From Cytophagales bacterium (GTDB lineage: Bacteria > Bacteroidota > Bacteroidia > Cytophagales > Cyclobacteriaceae): DNA of 64,000 bases. Positions 55,242 through 63,163 of this stretch are shown here, piece after piece. The stretch spans positions 1-64,000 of the forward strand of contig JAKSDO010000103.1 of the NCBI GenBank assembly GCA_022360055.1, given 5' to 3'. Each line of letters begins with the position of its first letter. The first letter of the stretch is position 1. The translations under genes and the position numbers were made by a program. The notes under the pieces were generated by a model. It saw nothing but the letters and a program-made list of their open reading frames with translations, ran no database searches and had not been told where the DNA came from.

Positions 55242-57350
55242 ATGGCGTTAATAAATAAAATACGGCAAAAGTCGGGCTGGGCAATAGGTTTTGTGGCAAT
55301 AGGTCTTGGATTTTTTGTGGTTGGAGGAGATATACTTGGGCCAAACTCAACGATATTGGGAAAAAACAAAACAGATGTTGGCGAAATAGCCGGTGAAACG
55401 ATAGAGCGAGAACGCTATCAGGAGCAGATCGATCAGATTAAGTATAATTACACGATCAATTACGGTAAGAGCCCGTCGGAAGGAGAAATGTTTTCGATCC
55501 GTCAGCAAGCGTGGGACTATCTGATTGTAAAAATCGCATTTCAGGACCAGTACGACCTGCTGGGCTTACAGGTAACGGATGACGAACAATGGGATATGGT
55601 TCAGGGGAATAATGTCACTTTTGAAATAAAGCAAGCTTTTACCGATCCGCAGACAGGAGAATTTCAAAGAGACAGAGTCATTAACTACCTGCAGCAAGTA
55701 AGACAGTTACCGGCGCAACAGCAGGCATCCTGGTATCTTTTTGAGCAAAACCTGAAGCCATCAAGGCTCAGAATCAAATACGACAACCTGTTGGTAAAGA
55801 CAACTTATGCTACTTCCGTTGAAGCTAAGAATCAGTACAACGAGGAAATATCGGTTGCGGAAATCAAATATTTATATGTGCCCTATTATTCCGTATCGGA
55901 TTCATTAGTTAACGTTACGGACAGCGAACTAAAAGATTATTTGCGCGATCATCAGGCAGCATATGAAGTTGAGGAAAGCAGGAATTTCAGCTATGTTTCG
56001 GTACCAATGGTTCCCTCATCCGAAGATACTGCCTACTTCCAACAGGAAATGGATCGCTTAAAGGAAGATTTTAAATCGAGTACGGACGATTCGCTTTTTG
56101 CGAGAAACAATTCCGATGGCGACGTATTCTTTACAAAGGCTCGTGTCGATGCCTTGCCAAACATGTTGCAGCTTAACTATTCCAACCTCAGTGTCGGGGA
56201 TGTCCGAGGGCCGTATTTTGTCGGCGGAAATTTCACTTTGTACAAAGTATCGGAAATAAGTGAAGATACGGTGGGTGCCGTAAAAGCCAGTCATATACTC
56301 ATAAAATGGACAGATGAATCAAATGCGGCGAAAGCAACTGCGCGCTCCAAAGCTCAGGGCATCCTGAATCAGCTGAGACGAGGTGCTGATTTTGAACAAT
56401 TGGCGCGGGAAAACAGCGAAGATGGCTCTGCACAAAGTGGAGGAGACCTTGGGTGGTTCGGGCCCGGCAAAATGGTGCAACCATTCGAAGAAGCGGCGTT
56501 CGGCGCTACTCGCGAAGGGTTGATCAGCAGACTGGTTGAAACTCAGTTCGGATATCACATCATTAAGGTGACTGAGAAATTGAATAGGCAATCTTATACA
56601 ATAGCAAGTATCGAACGTGAAATTACACCCAGCGAAGAGACAAGGAATAAGGCATTTAGGACAGCCGATTACTTTGCTTCGACAAGCGGGAACTACGATG
56701 AGTTTATTGCGAATGCGGACCGGGATTCGCTGCAGGTTTACAATGCCGAAAACGTCGGTAAAAATGACCGGAGATTTAATGATGTGAGTAATGCAAGATC
56801 TGTGGTCCAATGGGCATACAATGATGCTGAAGTAGGTCAGGTTTCGGACGTGAAAGAGCTGGATGATCAGTACATTGTCGCTGCATTGACCTCGATTACA
56901 GAAGATGGACCCGCTTCTCTGGAAAGCGTAAGAGATCAGATCGAGCCGAGAGTAAAAAATGAGAAAAAGGGAGATATAATAATTGAAAAACTCCTGTCAA
57001 TGGAAGGAACTCTTGATGAGCTCGGAGAAAACTATGGCGCAGATGCCAGAGTATATAGCTCAAGCGACTTAAAATTCTCTACAAACTCATTGCCGTCGGT
57101 AGGTTTTGCCCCATTGGCCGTAGGCACTGCATTTTCATTGCAAGGGAGCGAAAGGTCTGCGCCCGTACGGGAAGAAAATGGAATTGTACTAATTGAAATG
57201 ATCAATTTGACGCAAGCTCCGGAAATAGCGGATTATTCTACCTATAAAAATCAGATCGAACAAAGGACCTCCAGCCGGGTTTCCTATAATGCGGGAGAAG
57301 CGATTAAAAAGAATGCGGACATCAAGGACCTTAGATTCAGATTTTTCTAG
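55242..57350 (+). CDS. SurA/PpiD-like peptidylprolyl isomerase, membrane-anchored
   Basis: 702 residues. One N-terminal membrane helix (about 12-31) is followed by a SurA_N-type region (about 45-200) and a parvulin domain at about 347-447 with VKASHILIKW, ENSEDGSAQSGGDLGWFGPG and FGYHIIKV. A second, degenerate parvulin-like segment may occupy about 500-610. PpiD-type proteins are periplasmic folding helpers at the Sec exit. It closes the coaX-lptC block and has its own promoter. Confidence 0.88.
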   Translation: MALINKIRQKSGWAIGFVAIGLGFFVVGGDILGPNSTILGKNKTDVGEIAGETIERERYQEQIDQIKYNYTINYGKSPSEGEMFSIRQQAWDYLIVKIAFQDQYDLLGLQVTDDEQWDMVQGNNVTFEIKQAFTDPQTGEFQRDRVINYLQQVRQLPAQQQASWYLFEQNLKPSRLRIKYDNLLVKTTYATSVEAKNQYNEEISVAEIKYLYVPYYSVSDSLVNVTDSELKDYLRDHQAAYEVEESRNFSYVSVPMVPSSEDTAYFQQEMDRLKEDFKSSTDDSLFARNNSDGDVFFTKARVDALPNMLQLNYSNLSVGDVRGPYFVGGNFTLYKVSEISEDTVGAVKASHILIKWTDESNAAKATARSKAQGILNQLRRGADFEQLARENSEDGSAQSGGDLGWFGPGKMVQPFEEAAFGATREGLISRLVETQFGYHIIKVTEKLNRQSYTIASIEREITPSEETRNKAFRTADYFASTSGNYDEFIANADRDSLQVYNAENVGKNDRRFNDVSNARSVVQWAYNDAEVGQVSDVKELDDQYIVAALTSITEDGPASLESVRDQIEPRVKNEKKGDIIIEKLLSMEGTLDELGENYGADARVYSSSDLKFSTNSLPSVGFAPLAVGTAFSLQGSERSAPVREENGIVLIEMINLTQAPEIADYSTYKNQIEQRTSSRVSYNAGEAIKKNADIKDLRFRFF

Positions 57351-57384
57351 AAGAACCGTTCATTTCAGGTAATATAATCGGGCC

Positions 57385-57642
57385 ATGGACACACACAAAG
57401 CTTTTAAAGAAAAACTGGATATTGAGCACGATTGGCCTACCACGTACATGTTCAAGTTTGTAGTGCCTAAAAATAAGACAAAGGAAGTGAGGGACATGTT
57501 CAGCAAGGAAACATTGATGGAGAAAAAATCGAAAGCCGGTAATTATGTAGCTTTTACCTTTAAGAAACTTATAAATTCAAGCGATGAGGTTGTAGATATT
57601 TATTTACAGGCAAAAAAGGTAAAAGGATTGATATCCCTGTGA
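57385..57642 (+). CDS. DUF493 family protein
   Basis: 85 residues. The pattern WPTTYMFKFVVPKNKTKEV...SKAGNYVAFTF matches the small ferredoxin-like DUF493 (YbeD) family, proposed to be regulatory. It starts 34 bases after the PpiD-like gene and ends 3 bases from the convergent TerB-like gene. Confidence 0.75.
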   Translation: MDTHKAFKEKLDIEHDWPTTYMFKFVVPKNKTKEVRDMFSKETLMEKKSKAGNYVAFTFKKLINSSDEVVDIYLQAKKVKGLISL

Positions 57643-57645
57643 AAC

Positions 57646-58080
57646 CTATTCTTGTGAATAATCTATAATTTCCCTTAAATGTTCTTTTACATGCTTAAAG
57701 TCAAATCCGTCATAAGGAGCGGTAACAATTGTTTTCAAGAGGTCATTAACGATATGTGATTGAAAACCGGTTTTTTCGGCATATCTGGTGACAACTTCCA
57801 ATTCGATATCTTCCACCTTGCCATCCAAATAAATCATAAATACGAGGTTAAATAAATGTTCCAATGCTTTCTCAGTATCGGATACCCTTTCTTCTTCAAA
57901 GGATGGGTTTATATATTTCAGCTCATCTTCCGTAATGCGCAGTTGTACACCCCATTTAAAAAGACAACCCACAAAATCTTTGGATATGAACCCTTCATCT
58001 AAGAATGAATGATAAATATGAAAGAAACTTTCCTTTATGGATTTCAATTCATCCCGGTCTAAGTCGTTGTTGATTTTCAT
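57646..58080 (-). CDS. TerB-like helical protein, function unknown
   Basis: 144 residues, all helical. The segment LEHLFNLVFMIYLDGKVEDIELEVVTRYAEKTGF resembles the acidic core of TerB/TerB-like proteins (outline only). It has no membrane segment or signal and is transcribed alone between convergent DUF493 and the divergent methyltransferase gene. The family call is tentative. Confidence 0.55.
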   Translation of the reverse strand: MKINNDLDRDELKSIKESFFHIYHSFLDEGFISKDFVGCLFKWGVQLRITEDELKYINPSFEEERVSDTEKALEHLFNLVFMIYLDGKVEDIELEVVTRYAEKTGFQSHIVNDLLKTIVTAPYDGFDFKHVKEHLREIIDYSQE

Positions 58081-58163
58081 TAAGTTGTTTTGAAACTTGC
58101 TTATTTTCTAAAGATAATCTTTTTAGATTAAATTTGCGGACAAAAGTTAAAAGTTAAATATCA

Positions 58164-58874
58164 TTGAAAAATCAAATATTTCTACTTTATGTTTTAGTTT
58201 TTTATTGCATGGGTTTATTTTCTTGCAAAGAACAAAACAGCGATCGAGGGAAAAAGCTGATATTTCATGAAAGCAACACAAAGGCAATTTCCGGTGATAC
58301 CATTCGCACTCGGAATCAGTTTGAAATAGAACTAAATGTCGGGAATGACTCCGAACGCGGCGCCTGGCAGAATCCTGATTTAGTGATTCAAAAACTTGGG
58401 AATCTGTCGGGAAAGGTTGTCGCCGATATTGGTTCGGGAACGGGATATTTTACATTTCCTATTTCCAGAAAAGCCAGGAAAGTACTGGCCATCGATATCG
58501 AGCAGCGCTATCTCGATTACATTGAAGACAGAAAACTGGAATTCCCGATTGAGCGGGCCGACGCAATTGAAACGAGGTTGACCGTGGAAGACGAGCCCAA
58601 CTTACACAAAAACGAAGTAGATGCGGTTCTCCTGGTGAATGTGTTTTATTACCTAAATGATCGAACCAATTATATGACCATAGTTAATAACGCTTTAAAG
58701 GATAACGGAATTTTGGTGTTGGTTGATTTTAAACCCGGAAATCTGCCCGTCGGACCATCGGAAAATAAAGTGCCGGCAGATGATGTGGTGGAAGTTTTAA
58801 AGGTTTCCGGTTTTAAGGATATAAAGGTGGACGGGGAAAGTTTGCAGTATCAATACATTATTACGGCCAAATAA
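58164..58874 (+). CDS. class I SAM-dependent methyltransferase with lipoprotein signal
   Basis: 236 residues, TTG start. A lipoprotein-type signal ends LFSC (Cys21). A Rossmann methyltransferase fold follows: motif I VADIGSGTGYF at 86-96, acidic end of strand 2 (AIDIEQRY), and VDAVLLVNVFYYL. An exported SAM enzyme is odd, because SAM is not expected in the periplasm. Either the signal keeps the enzyme at the inner face or it binds another ligand. TAAATTTG at 58129-58136 is a probable -7 motif. The Lnb gene follows 5 bases later. Confidence 0.72.
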   Translation: MKNQIFLLYVLVFYCMGLFSCKEQNSDRGKKLIFHESNTKAISGDTIRTRNQFEIELNVGNDSERGAWQNPDLVIQKLGNLSGKVVADIGSGTGYFTFPISRKARKVLAIDIEQRYLDYIEDRKLEFPIERADAIETRLTVEDEPNLHKNEVDAVLLVNVFYYLNDRTNYMTIVNNALKDNGILVLVDFKPGNLPVGPSENKVPADDVVEVLKVSGFKDIKVDGESLQYQYIITAK

Positions 58875-58879
58875 ATAAA

Positions 58880-60055
58880 ATGAGAAAAGCAATTATTGCT
58901 CTATTTTTTGTGCTTTCCGGCGCCATTTTTTCAGAAGCACAGGTCATAACACCGTCAACCAGAATAAGTCTGTTAACAGGTTCCCCGGGCACCGAATTAT
59001 ATAATACCTTTGGGCACAGCGCCATTCGGGTCAGGGATCTTGCTCAGGGTTTTGATACCGTTTTCAATTACGGAACGTTTAATCCCTATGCGCAGGATTT
59101 CTATATTCAATTTGCAAGGCGAAAGGTCGATTATTGGCTCGGGATAGAATCATTCAATCAGTTTGAAAGGAGTTTCTATTTCGAAAACAGATCGGTAACT
59201 GAGCACGAACTCAACCTATCGTATGAACAAAAGCAAAGATTGTACGACATGCTGGTTGAAAATCATAAACCCGAGCACAGATATTACAGATACGATTTTT
59301 TCTTTGATAATTGCGCGACAAGGATCCGGGATATTATGATTTCGGCTTTTGGCGATGAATTTCAATATAATTATCCTTCAGAGTGGCAAAATGGCAAGTT
59401 GACGTTTCGAAATCTGATTGATTTGTATTTGACAAATCACCATTGGTCGGATTTTGGGATCGATCTGGCTTTGGGACTCCCAACCGATGCAATTGCCAGT
59501 CCGGCCGATTACATGTTTCTACCGGATTATCTTATGAAAGGTTTCGAATCCGCAACGATTATGAGGGATGGGAAACAGGTTCCTTTTACGGGAAATGGTC
59601 GACTGATAATTCCCAGAAAGGATATTGAACCGGGCGTATTTAGGATTACCCCCGTGAAACTGACCTGGACATTATTTATTATAAGTGTGATTATAAGCTA
59701 TTTTTCACAAGCGAAAGGGGTTAACATGCATTGGTTTGACGTTTTCTATTTTTGTGTCATCGGACTGATCGGATGGGTTGTGTTTTTCCTGTGGTTTTTT
59801 ACGGATCACATTGCAACCAAAAATAATCTTAATTTGCTTTGGGCCGTACCGATTTATTTTCCTGTTTTCTTTTTCTGGAACAAGCTTCCCAAAAAATACA
59901 GGTTTTGGAACCTTGTTGTTTTTGGAGGAATCAACACAGTAATTTTATTATTCTGGGCAGTGTTCCCTCAAAATTACCACCCGGCATTTATTCCATTAAT
60001 ACTTACCATCTTATTAAGATTCTTTTTCCTTTTTCAAGCGATAAAAAGGAAATGA
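58880..60055 (+). CDS. lnb: lipoprotein N-acyltransferase Lnb (DUF4105)
   Basis: 391 residues. Signal peptide about 1-20; a periplasmic DUF4105 domain (about 25-235) with His46 (YNTFGHSAIRV) and Cys145 (FFFDNCATRIRD), the likely catalytic pair; four membrane helices at about 255-391. Lnb completes triacylation of lipoproteins in Bacteroidota, which lack Lnt. Both residues are intact, so activity is plausible. It overlaps none of its neighbours but lies 5 bases after the lipoprotein methyltransferase gene. Confidence 0.82.
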   Translation: MRKAIIALFFVLSGAIFSEAQVITPSTRISLLTGSPGTELYNTFGHSAIRVRDLAQGFDTVFNYGTFNPYAQDFYIQFARRKVDYWLGIESFNQFERSFYFENRSVTEHELNLSYEQKQRLYDMLVENHKPEHRYYRYDFFFDNCATRIRDIMISAFGDEFQYNYPSEWQNGKLTFRNLIDLYLTNHHWSDFGIDLALGLPTDAIASPADYMFLPDYLMKGFESATIMRDGKQVPFTGNGRLIIPRKDIEPGVFRITPVKLTWTLFIISVIISYFSQAKGVNMHWFDVFYFCVIGLIGWVVFFLWFFTDHIATKNNLNLLWAVPIYFPVFFFWNKLPKKYRFWNLVVFGGINTVILLFWAVFPQNYHPAFIPLILTILLRFFFLFQAIKRK

Positions 60056-60093
60056 AAACCGTATAATAGATATAATCAAGTAAATAAATAGTT

Positions 60094-60327
60094 ATGTGGA
60101 CCGAAAAAGACAACAAGCTCACAGCAGAATTTCAATTTGATGATTTCCTAAGCGCCTTTGCATTTATGACTAAAGTCGCCATGATCGCTGAAAAAATGGA
60201 TCACCACCCCAACTGGTCCAATGTTTATAACAAAGTAGTGATCGAGCTTTCTACTCATGATGCCGGAGGTATTGTCACAGACAGAGATCATCAGTTGGCA
60301 AAGGAAATTGACAAACTCCTAAAATAG
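60094..60327 (+). CDS. 4a-hydroxytetrahydrobiopterin dehydratase (PCD/DCoH)
   Basis: 77 residues, shorter than the usual 95-110 because the N-terminal part is lacking. The active-site pattern is complete: HHPN at 37-40, Trp41, Tyr45, His55 and Asp63. It dehydrates pterin carbinolamine in recycling of the aromatic-amino-acid hydroxylase cofactor or assists in other pterin chemistry. It lies between Lnb and rsmI. Confidence 0.85.
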   Translation: MWTEKDNKLTAEFQFDDFLSAFAFMTKVAMIAEKMDHHPNWSNVYNKVVIELSTHDAGGIVTDRDHQLAKEIDKLLK

Positions 60328-60332
60328 TCAAT

Positions 60333-61016
60333 TTGGAGCCGAGCCGTACATCACTATACCTGGTGCCAACCCCGATTGGCAACCTGAAAGACATTACCTT
60401 AAGGGCGCTGGAGATTCTTCAAAGCGTAAACCTTATTTTAGCGGAAGACACAAGAACGACGGGGAAGCTCCTAAAGCATTACGATATTACTGCTAAACAG
60501 AGGAGCTATCATAATCACAACGAGCATCAGCAGGTCGATCATCTGGTGGAACGCATGAGATCAGGAGAGCAGTTTGCCCTGGTGACCGATGCGGGAACTC
60601 CCGGTATTTCTGACCCCGGCTTTTTGCTGGTCAGAGCTGCCCGGGACGCGAATTTAGGAATTGAATGTTTGCCTGGCGCTACGGCTTTTGTGCCTGCGCT
60701 TGTGAAATCCGGAATCCCGTCGGATCGATTTGTTTTTGAAGGATTTTTACCTCCTAAAAAGGGGAGACAAAAGAAACTCCGGCAGTTGGCAGAAGAGGAC
60801 AGGACGATCGTTATTTATGAATCTCCGCACAGATTAAAGAAAACACTGCGCCAGATCATGGATTACTTTGGTGCGGAACGAAAGATCTCGGTATCCAGAG
60901 AACTTACTAAATTATATGAAGAAACCAGAACGGGAAGCGCGGAAGAAGTATCCGCTTATTTCGAAGATCAGGAGGTAAAAGGAGAGATTGTTGTTGTCAT
61001 CAGTGGAAATGTATGA
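60333..61016 (+). CDS. rsmI: 16S rRNA 2'-O-ribose C1402 methyltransferase
   Basis: 227 residues, TTG start 5 bases after the PCD stop. YLVPTPIGNLKDITLRALEI (9-28) and AEDTRTTGKLL (37-47) are RsmI signatures; TDAGTPGISDPG follows. It methylates C1402 in the decoding centre of 16S rRNA. No truncation is seen, although the family often extends some 40 residues further. Confidence 0.93.
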   Translation: MEPSRTSLYLVPTPIGNLKDITLRALEILQSVNLILAEDTRTTGKLLKHYDITAKQRSYHNHNEHQQVDHLVERMRSGEQFALVTDAGTPGISDPGFLLVRAARDANLGIECLPGATAFVPALVKSGIPSDRFVFEGFLPPKKGRQKKLRQLAEEDRTIVIYESPHRLKKTLRQIMDYFGAERKISVSRELTKLYEETRTGSAEEVSAYFEDQEVKGEIVVVISGNV

Positions 61017-61084
61017 TGTAATTTTATTGATTGTTGGATTATCATAATTTTTTTAGACTATTTTGCGGCTAAATTTTTAATTCG

Positions 61085-61882
61085 ATGGAAGTAGATCTTC
61101 AACACACACTTAATGAAGTAGTAAAAATAGCACGGAGGGCCGGTGAATTTATTCGTCACGAAGGAGAAAAATTCGACCGGTCAAATATTGTGGAAAAAGG
61201 AATAAACAACCTGGTGTCGTATGTCGATATGGAAGCTGAAAAAATGATCGTTCAGACCCTGAAATTCACGCTTCCGGAAGCCGGATTTATTACGGAGGAA
61301 GGAACCGAAACAGAGAAGGCCGAGAAATACAATTGGATTATTGACCCGCTCGACGGCACGACCAATTTCATGCATGGATTGCCTCCGTATTCCGTAAGTA
61401 TTGCGTTGGCAGAACATGATGTCCCGGTTTTAGGCGTCGTGTACATCATAAGTTCCGATGAATGTTATCATGCCATCAAAGGTGGTGGCGCGTATTGCGA
61501 TCGGCAAAAAATTGAAGTTTCCAAGGTAACGGAATTCAAGGATGGATTGTATATTACCGGTATGCCCTATACATCTTTCGATAAACTGGATCAATTTTGG
61601 GAGATTTTTGGCCATTTTATGAAGTACTCCCACGGTATTCGGAGATTGGGAAGCGCCGCCGCAGATCTGGCTTATGTCGCTTCCGGCAGGTCCGAAGGTT
61701 TTTTTGAGCACGGATTAAACTCCTGGGATGTTGCCGCCGGTGCACTATTGATTTTGGAGGCCGGCGGACAAATCACGGACTATAAAGGCGGGGATGATTA
61801 TATTTTCGGAAGGGGAATTATTGCCGGCTGCGCCACCCAGCCGGAAATGTTTAAGGTAATTTCGAAATACTGGGAAGGATAA
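61085..61882 (+). CDS. inositol-1-monophosphatase family protein
   Basis: 265 residues. Metal-binding residues are visible: Glu71-Glu72 (ITEEG), Asp87 and Asp90 in IIDPLDGTTNFMHG (85-98), and the aspartate of SWDVAAGALLILEAGG near 218. Family members (SuhB-like) dephosphorylate myo-inositol-1-phosphate or related sugars, and some have regulatory roles. The substrate is not determined by sequence. Confidence 0.88.
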   Translation: MEVDLQHTLNEVVKIARRAGEFIRHEGEKFDRSNIVEKGINNLVSYVDMEAEKMIVQTLKFTLPEAGFITEEGTETEKAEKYNWIIDPLDGTTNFMHGLPPYSVSIALAEHDVPVLGVVYIISSDECYHAIKGGGAYCDRQKIEVSKVTEFKDGLYITGMPYTSFDKLDQFWEIFGHFMKYSHGIRRLGSAAADLAYVASGRSEGFFEHGLNSWDVAAGALLILEAGGQITDYKGGDDYIFGRGIIAGCATQPEMFKVISKYWEG

Positions 61883-61921
61883 CCAATTTCCGGGAAATCA
61901 GTTAATTCTTAAAAGATCATC

Positions 61922-62068
61922 ATGGTTCAGTCAATCCTGTTGGGAATTATATTCGTTGCGGCCATAGCCTATTTGGGCAGGTTTATTTATAAGCAACTGA
62001 CGGTCAGTAAGAATGAAGGTAGCTGCGATAAATGCCTGTCCAAAGACTCATTAAAGAAAGGTGTCTGA
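61922..62068 (+). CDS. 48-residue membrane protein with CxxC, FeoB-associated-like
   Basis: MVQSILLGIIFVAAIAYLGR forms a membrane helix; the tail reads SCDKCLSKDSLKKGV with a Cys-x2-Cys pair. This layout resembles the FeoB-associated Cys-rich family, although no feoB is near. It starts 39 bases after the phosphatase stop. Confidence 0.6.
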   Translation: MVQSILLGIIFVAAIAYLGRFIYKQLTVSKNEGSCDKCLSKDSLKKGV

Positions 62069-62109
62069 TACAACCGCCAGGGCTCTAAAGAGTTTGTGTT
62101 TTTTTAAAT

Positions 62110-62179
62110 TGCTGACGCACAGAGCAATAAAATCATGCTCGTGTGTATCCTGAATTTGCTCCGGTCCAGCCGGTTTCAT
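62110..62179 (-). repeat. inverted diverged copy of the A repeat unit
   Basis: Read on the minus strand from 62179, ATGAAACCGGCTGGACCGG, then GAGCAAATTCAGGATACAC and an ACGAGCATGA...TTGCTC hairpin region, it follows the A halves at 45640 and 45821 closely. It could encode MKPAGPEQIQDTHEHDFIAL followed by CVSN. No B half follows. Confidence 0.75.
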
Positions 62180-62295
62180 TTTTCAATAATGTCTTTTATA
62201 ATTCCCAACTGATGGTCGGTAAGGATTTCGACCTGAAATATGCAATAGCCTTTCTATTCCGAGCCTGAATTATTTCAAATCAGTCCCTTCGTTTC

Positions 62296-62339
62296 GTTTT
62301 ACTTTTCACCATAGCAGTGCTATGCTGTCAAAGTAAAAC
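62296..62339. repeat. 44-base two-tier inverted repeat
   Basis: GTTTTACTTT (62296-62305) pairs with AAAGTAAAAC (62330-62339), and inside it CATAGC (62310-62315) pairs with GCTATG (62319-62324) around AGT. The structure is perfect in both stems, with short unpaired linkers of 4 and 5 bases. No T tract follows, so it is not a standard terminator. Confidence 0.75.
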
Positions 62340-62586
62340 TTCCTGATCTATTGCAATTTAAGCGCTCATAACGAAATCTATCGCATCATCCAGGTTCAAT
62401 AAACCTGCCGGCTTTTTCCCGGTTCCGAAACAGGCTTTGGTCTTTCGTGATCAAAGGTACTTTTCTTCACCTCAATTATTTTATTTTTAGAGCGAATGTT
62501 TTACCAACAGGAAGCGGTACGGACAAACTGCAGGGTTTTGATTTCCGATGGACTTTTAAATTATTGGATGATTTATATTTGCATTT

Positions 62587-63099
62587 ATGAATACCATTGA
62601 ACTTAGCTATGAAGAGAAATGTGCTTGCAGCAACGACCGGTTTTGTCTGTTTGTGAAACATTACGGCACTTTTTCCGAGGAAGAAGTAAATCATTTACAA
62701 GCCGCCATCCTCAATAAAAAATTATCCAGGGTATTATATGTTAGCTCTATCCTGGCTGTTTGGAGCATGCTGGCCGCATGGGTGGATGCCGTCATTTTAC
62801 CATTTATCGTCATTTATACGATTGCGCTGCCCGGAGCTGAATATTACCCGTTATTATTTCCCGTATTTTGGACGGTGGTCAATGCTGTTTTGAAATTTAT
62901 TTTCATTCATCAAAGGTTAGGCCGTGCGGTAACTTTAAGGGATAATTTATTGGCGGTCCTTCCTTATGCCGGTGCCGCGATCTTATTGAAAAACTGGTTT
63001 GTTGGGGATCCTTTACTAAGAAAAGCCAGCCTTGCCTACATCGCACATCAGAAGAAACTGGCGGTGAGAAAGGTAACCGGATTTTTTACCGGGAAATAA
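62587..63099 (+). CDS. membrane-associated protein of unknown function
   Basis: 170 residues. A Cys-containing N-terminus (CACSNDRFC, 12-20), then two or three hydrophobic segments (about 50-70, 75-95, 120-140) and a basic C-terminus (HQKKLAVRKVTGFFTGK). I recognise no family. TATATTTG ends 5 bases before the ATG, suggesting a transcript with almost no leader. Confidence 0.5.
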   Translation: MNTIELSYEEKCACSNDRFCLFVKHYGTFSEEEVNHLQAAILNKKLSRVLYVSSILAVWSMLAAWVDAVILPFIVIYTIALPGAEYYPLLFPVFWTVVNAVLKFIFIHQRLGRAVTLRDNLLAVLPYAGAAILLKNWFVGDPLLRKASLAYIAHQKKLAVRKVTGFFTGK

Positions 63100-63163
63100 T
63101 CATTTTTTGCATGTGTCTGCGGGCGGATCTCGGAATGCTGCTTCGCATGAATCCGGATGAACT

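Larger units (their letters stand above)
62069..62586. other. 518-base gap with an inverted A-unit repeat and a long palindrome
   Basis: No convincing gene. It contains, on the minus strand, a copy of the A half of the 45640 repeat (62179-62110) and the 44-base inverted repeat at 62296-62339. On the minus strand one frame just right of the repeat reads FEIIQARNRKAIAYF after a stop, as an eroded coding piece might, but I cannot name it. TATATTTG (62574-62581) ends 5 bases before the next ATG. Confidence 0.6.
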
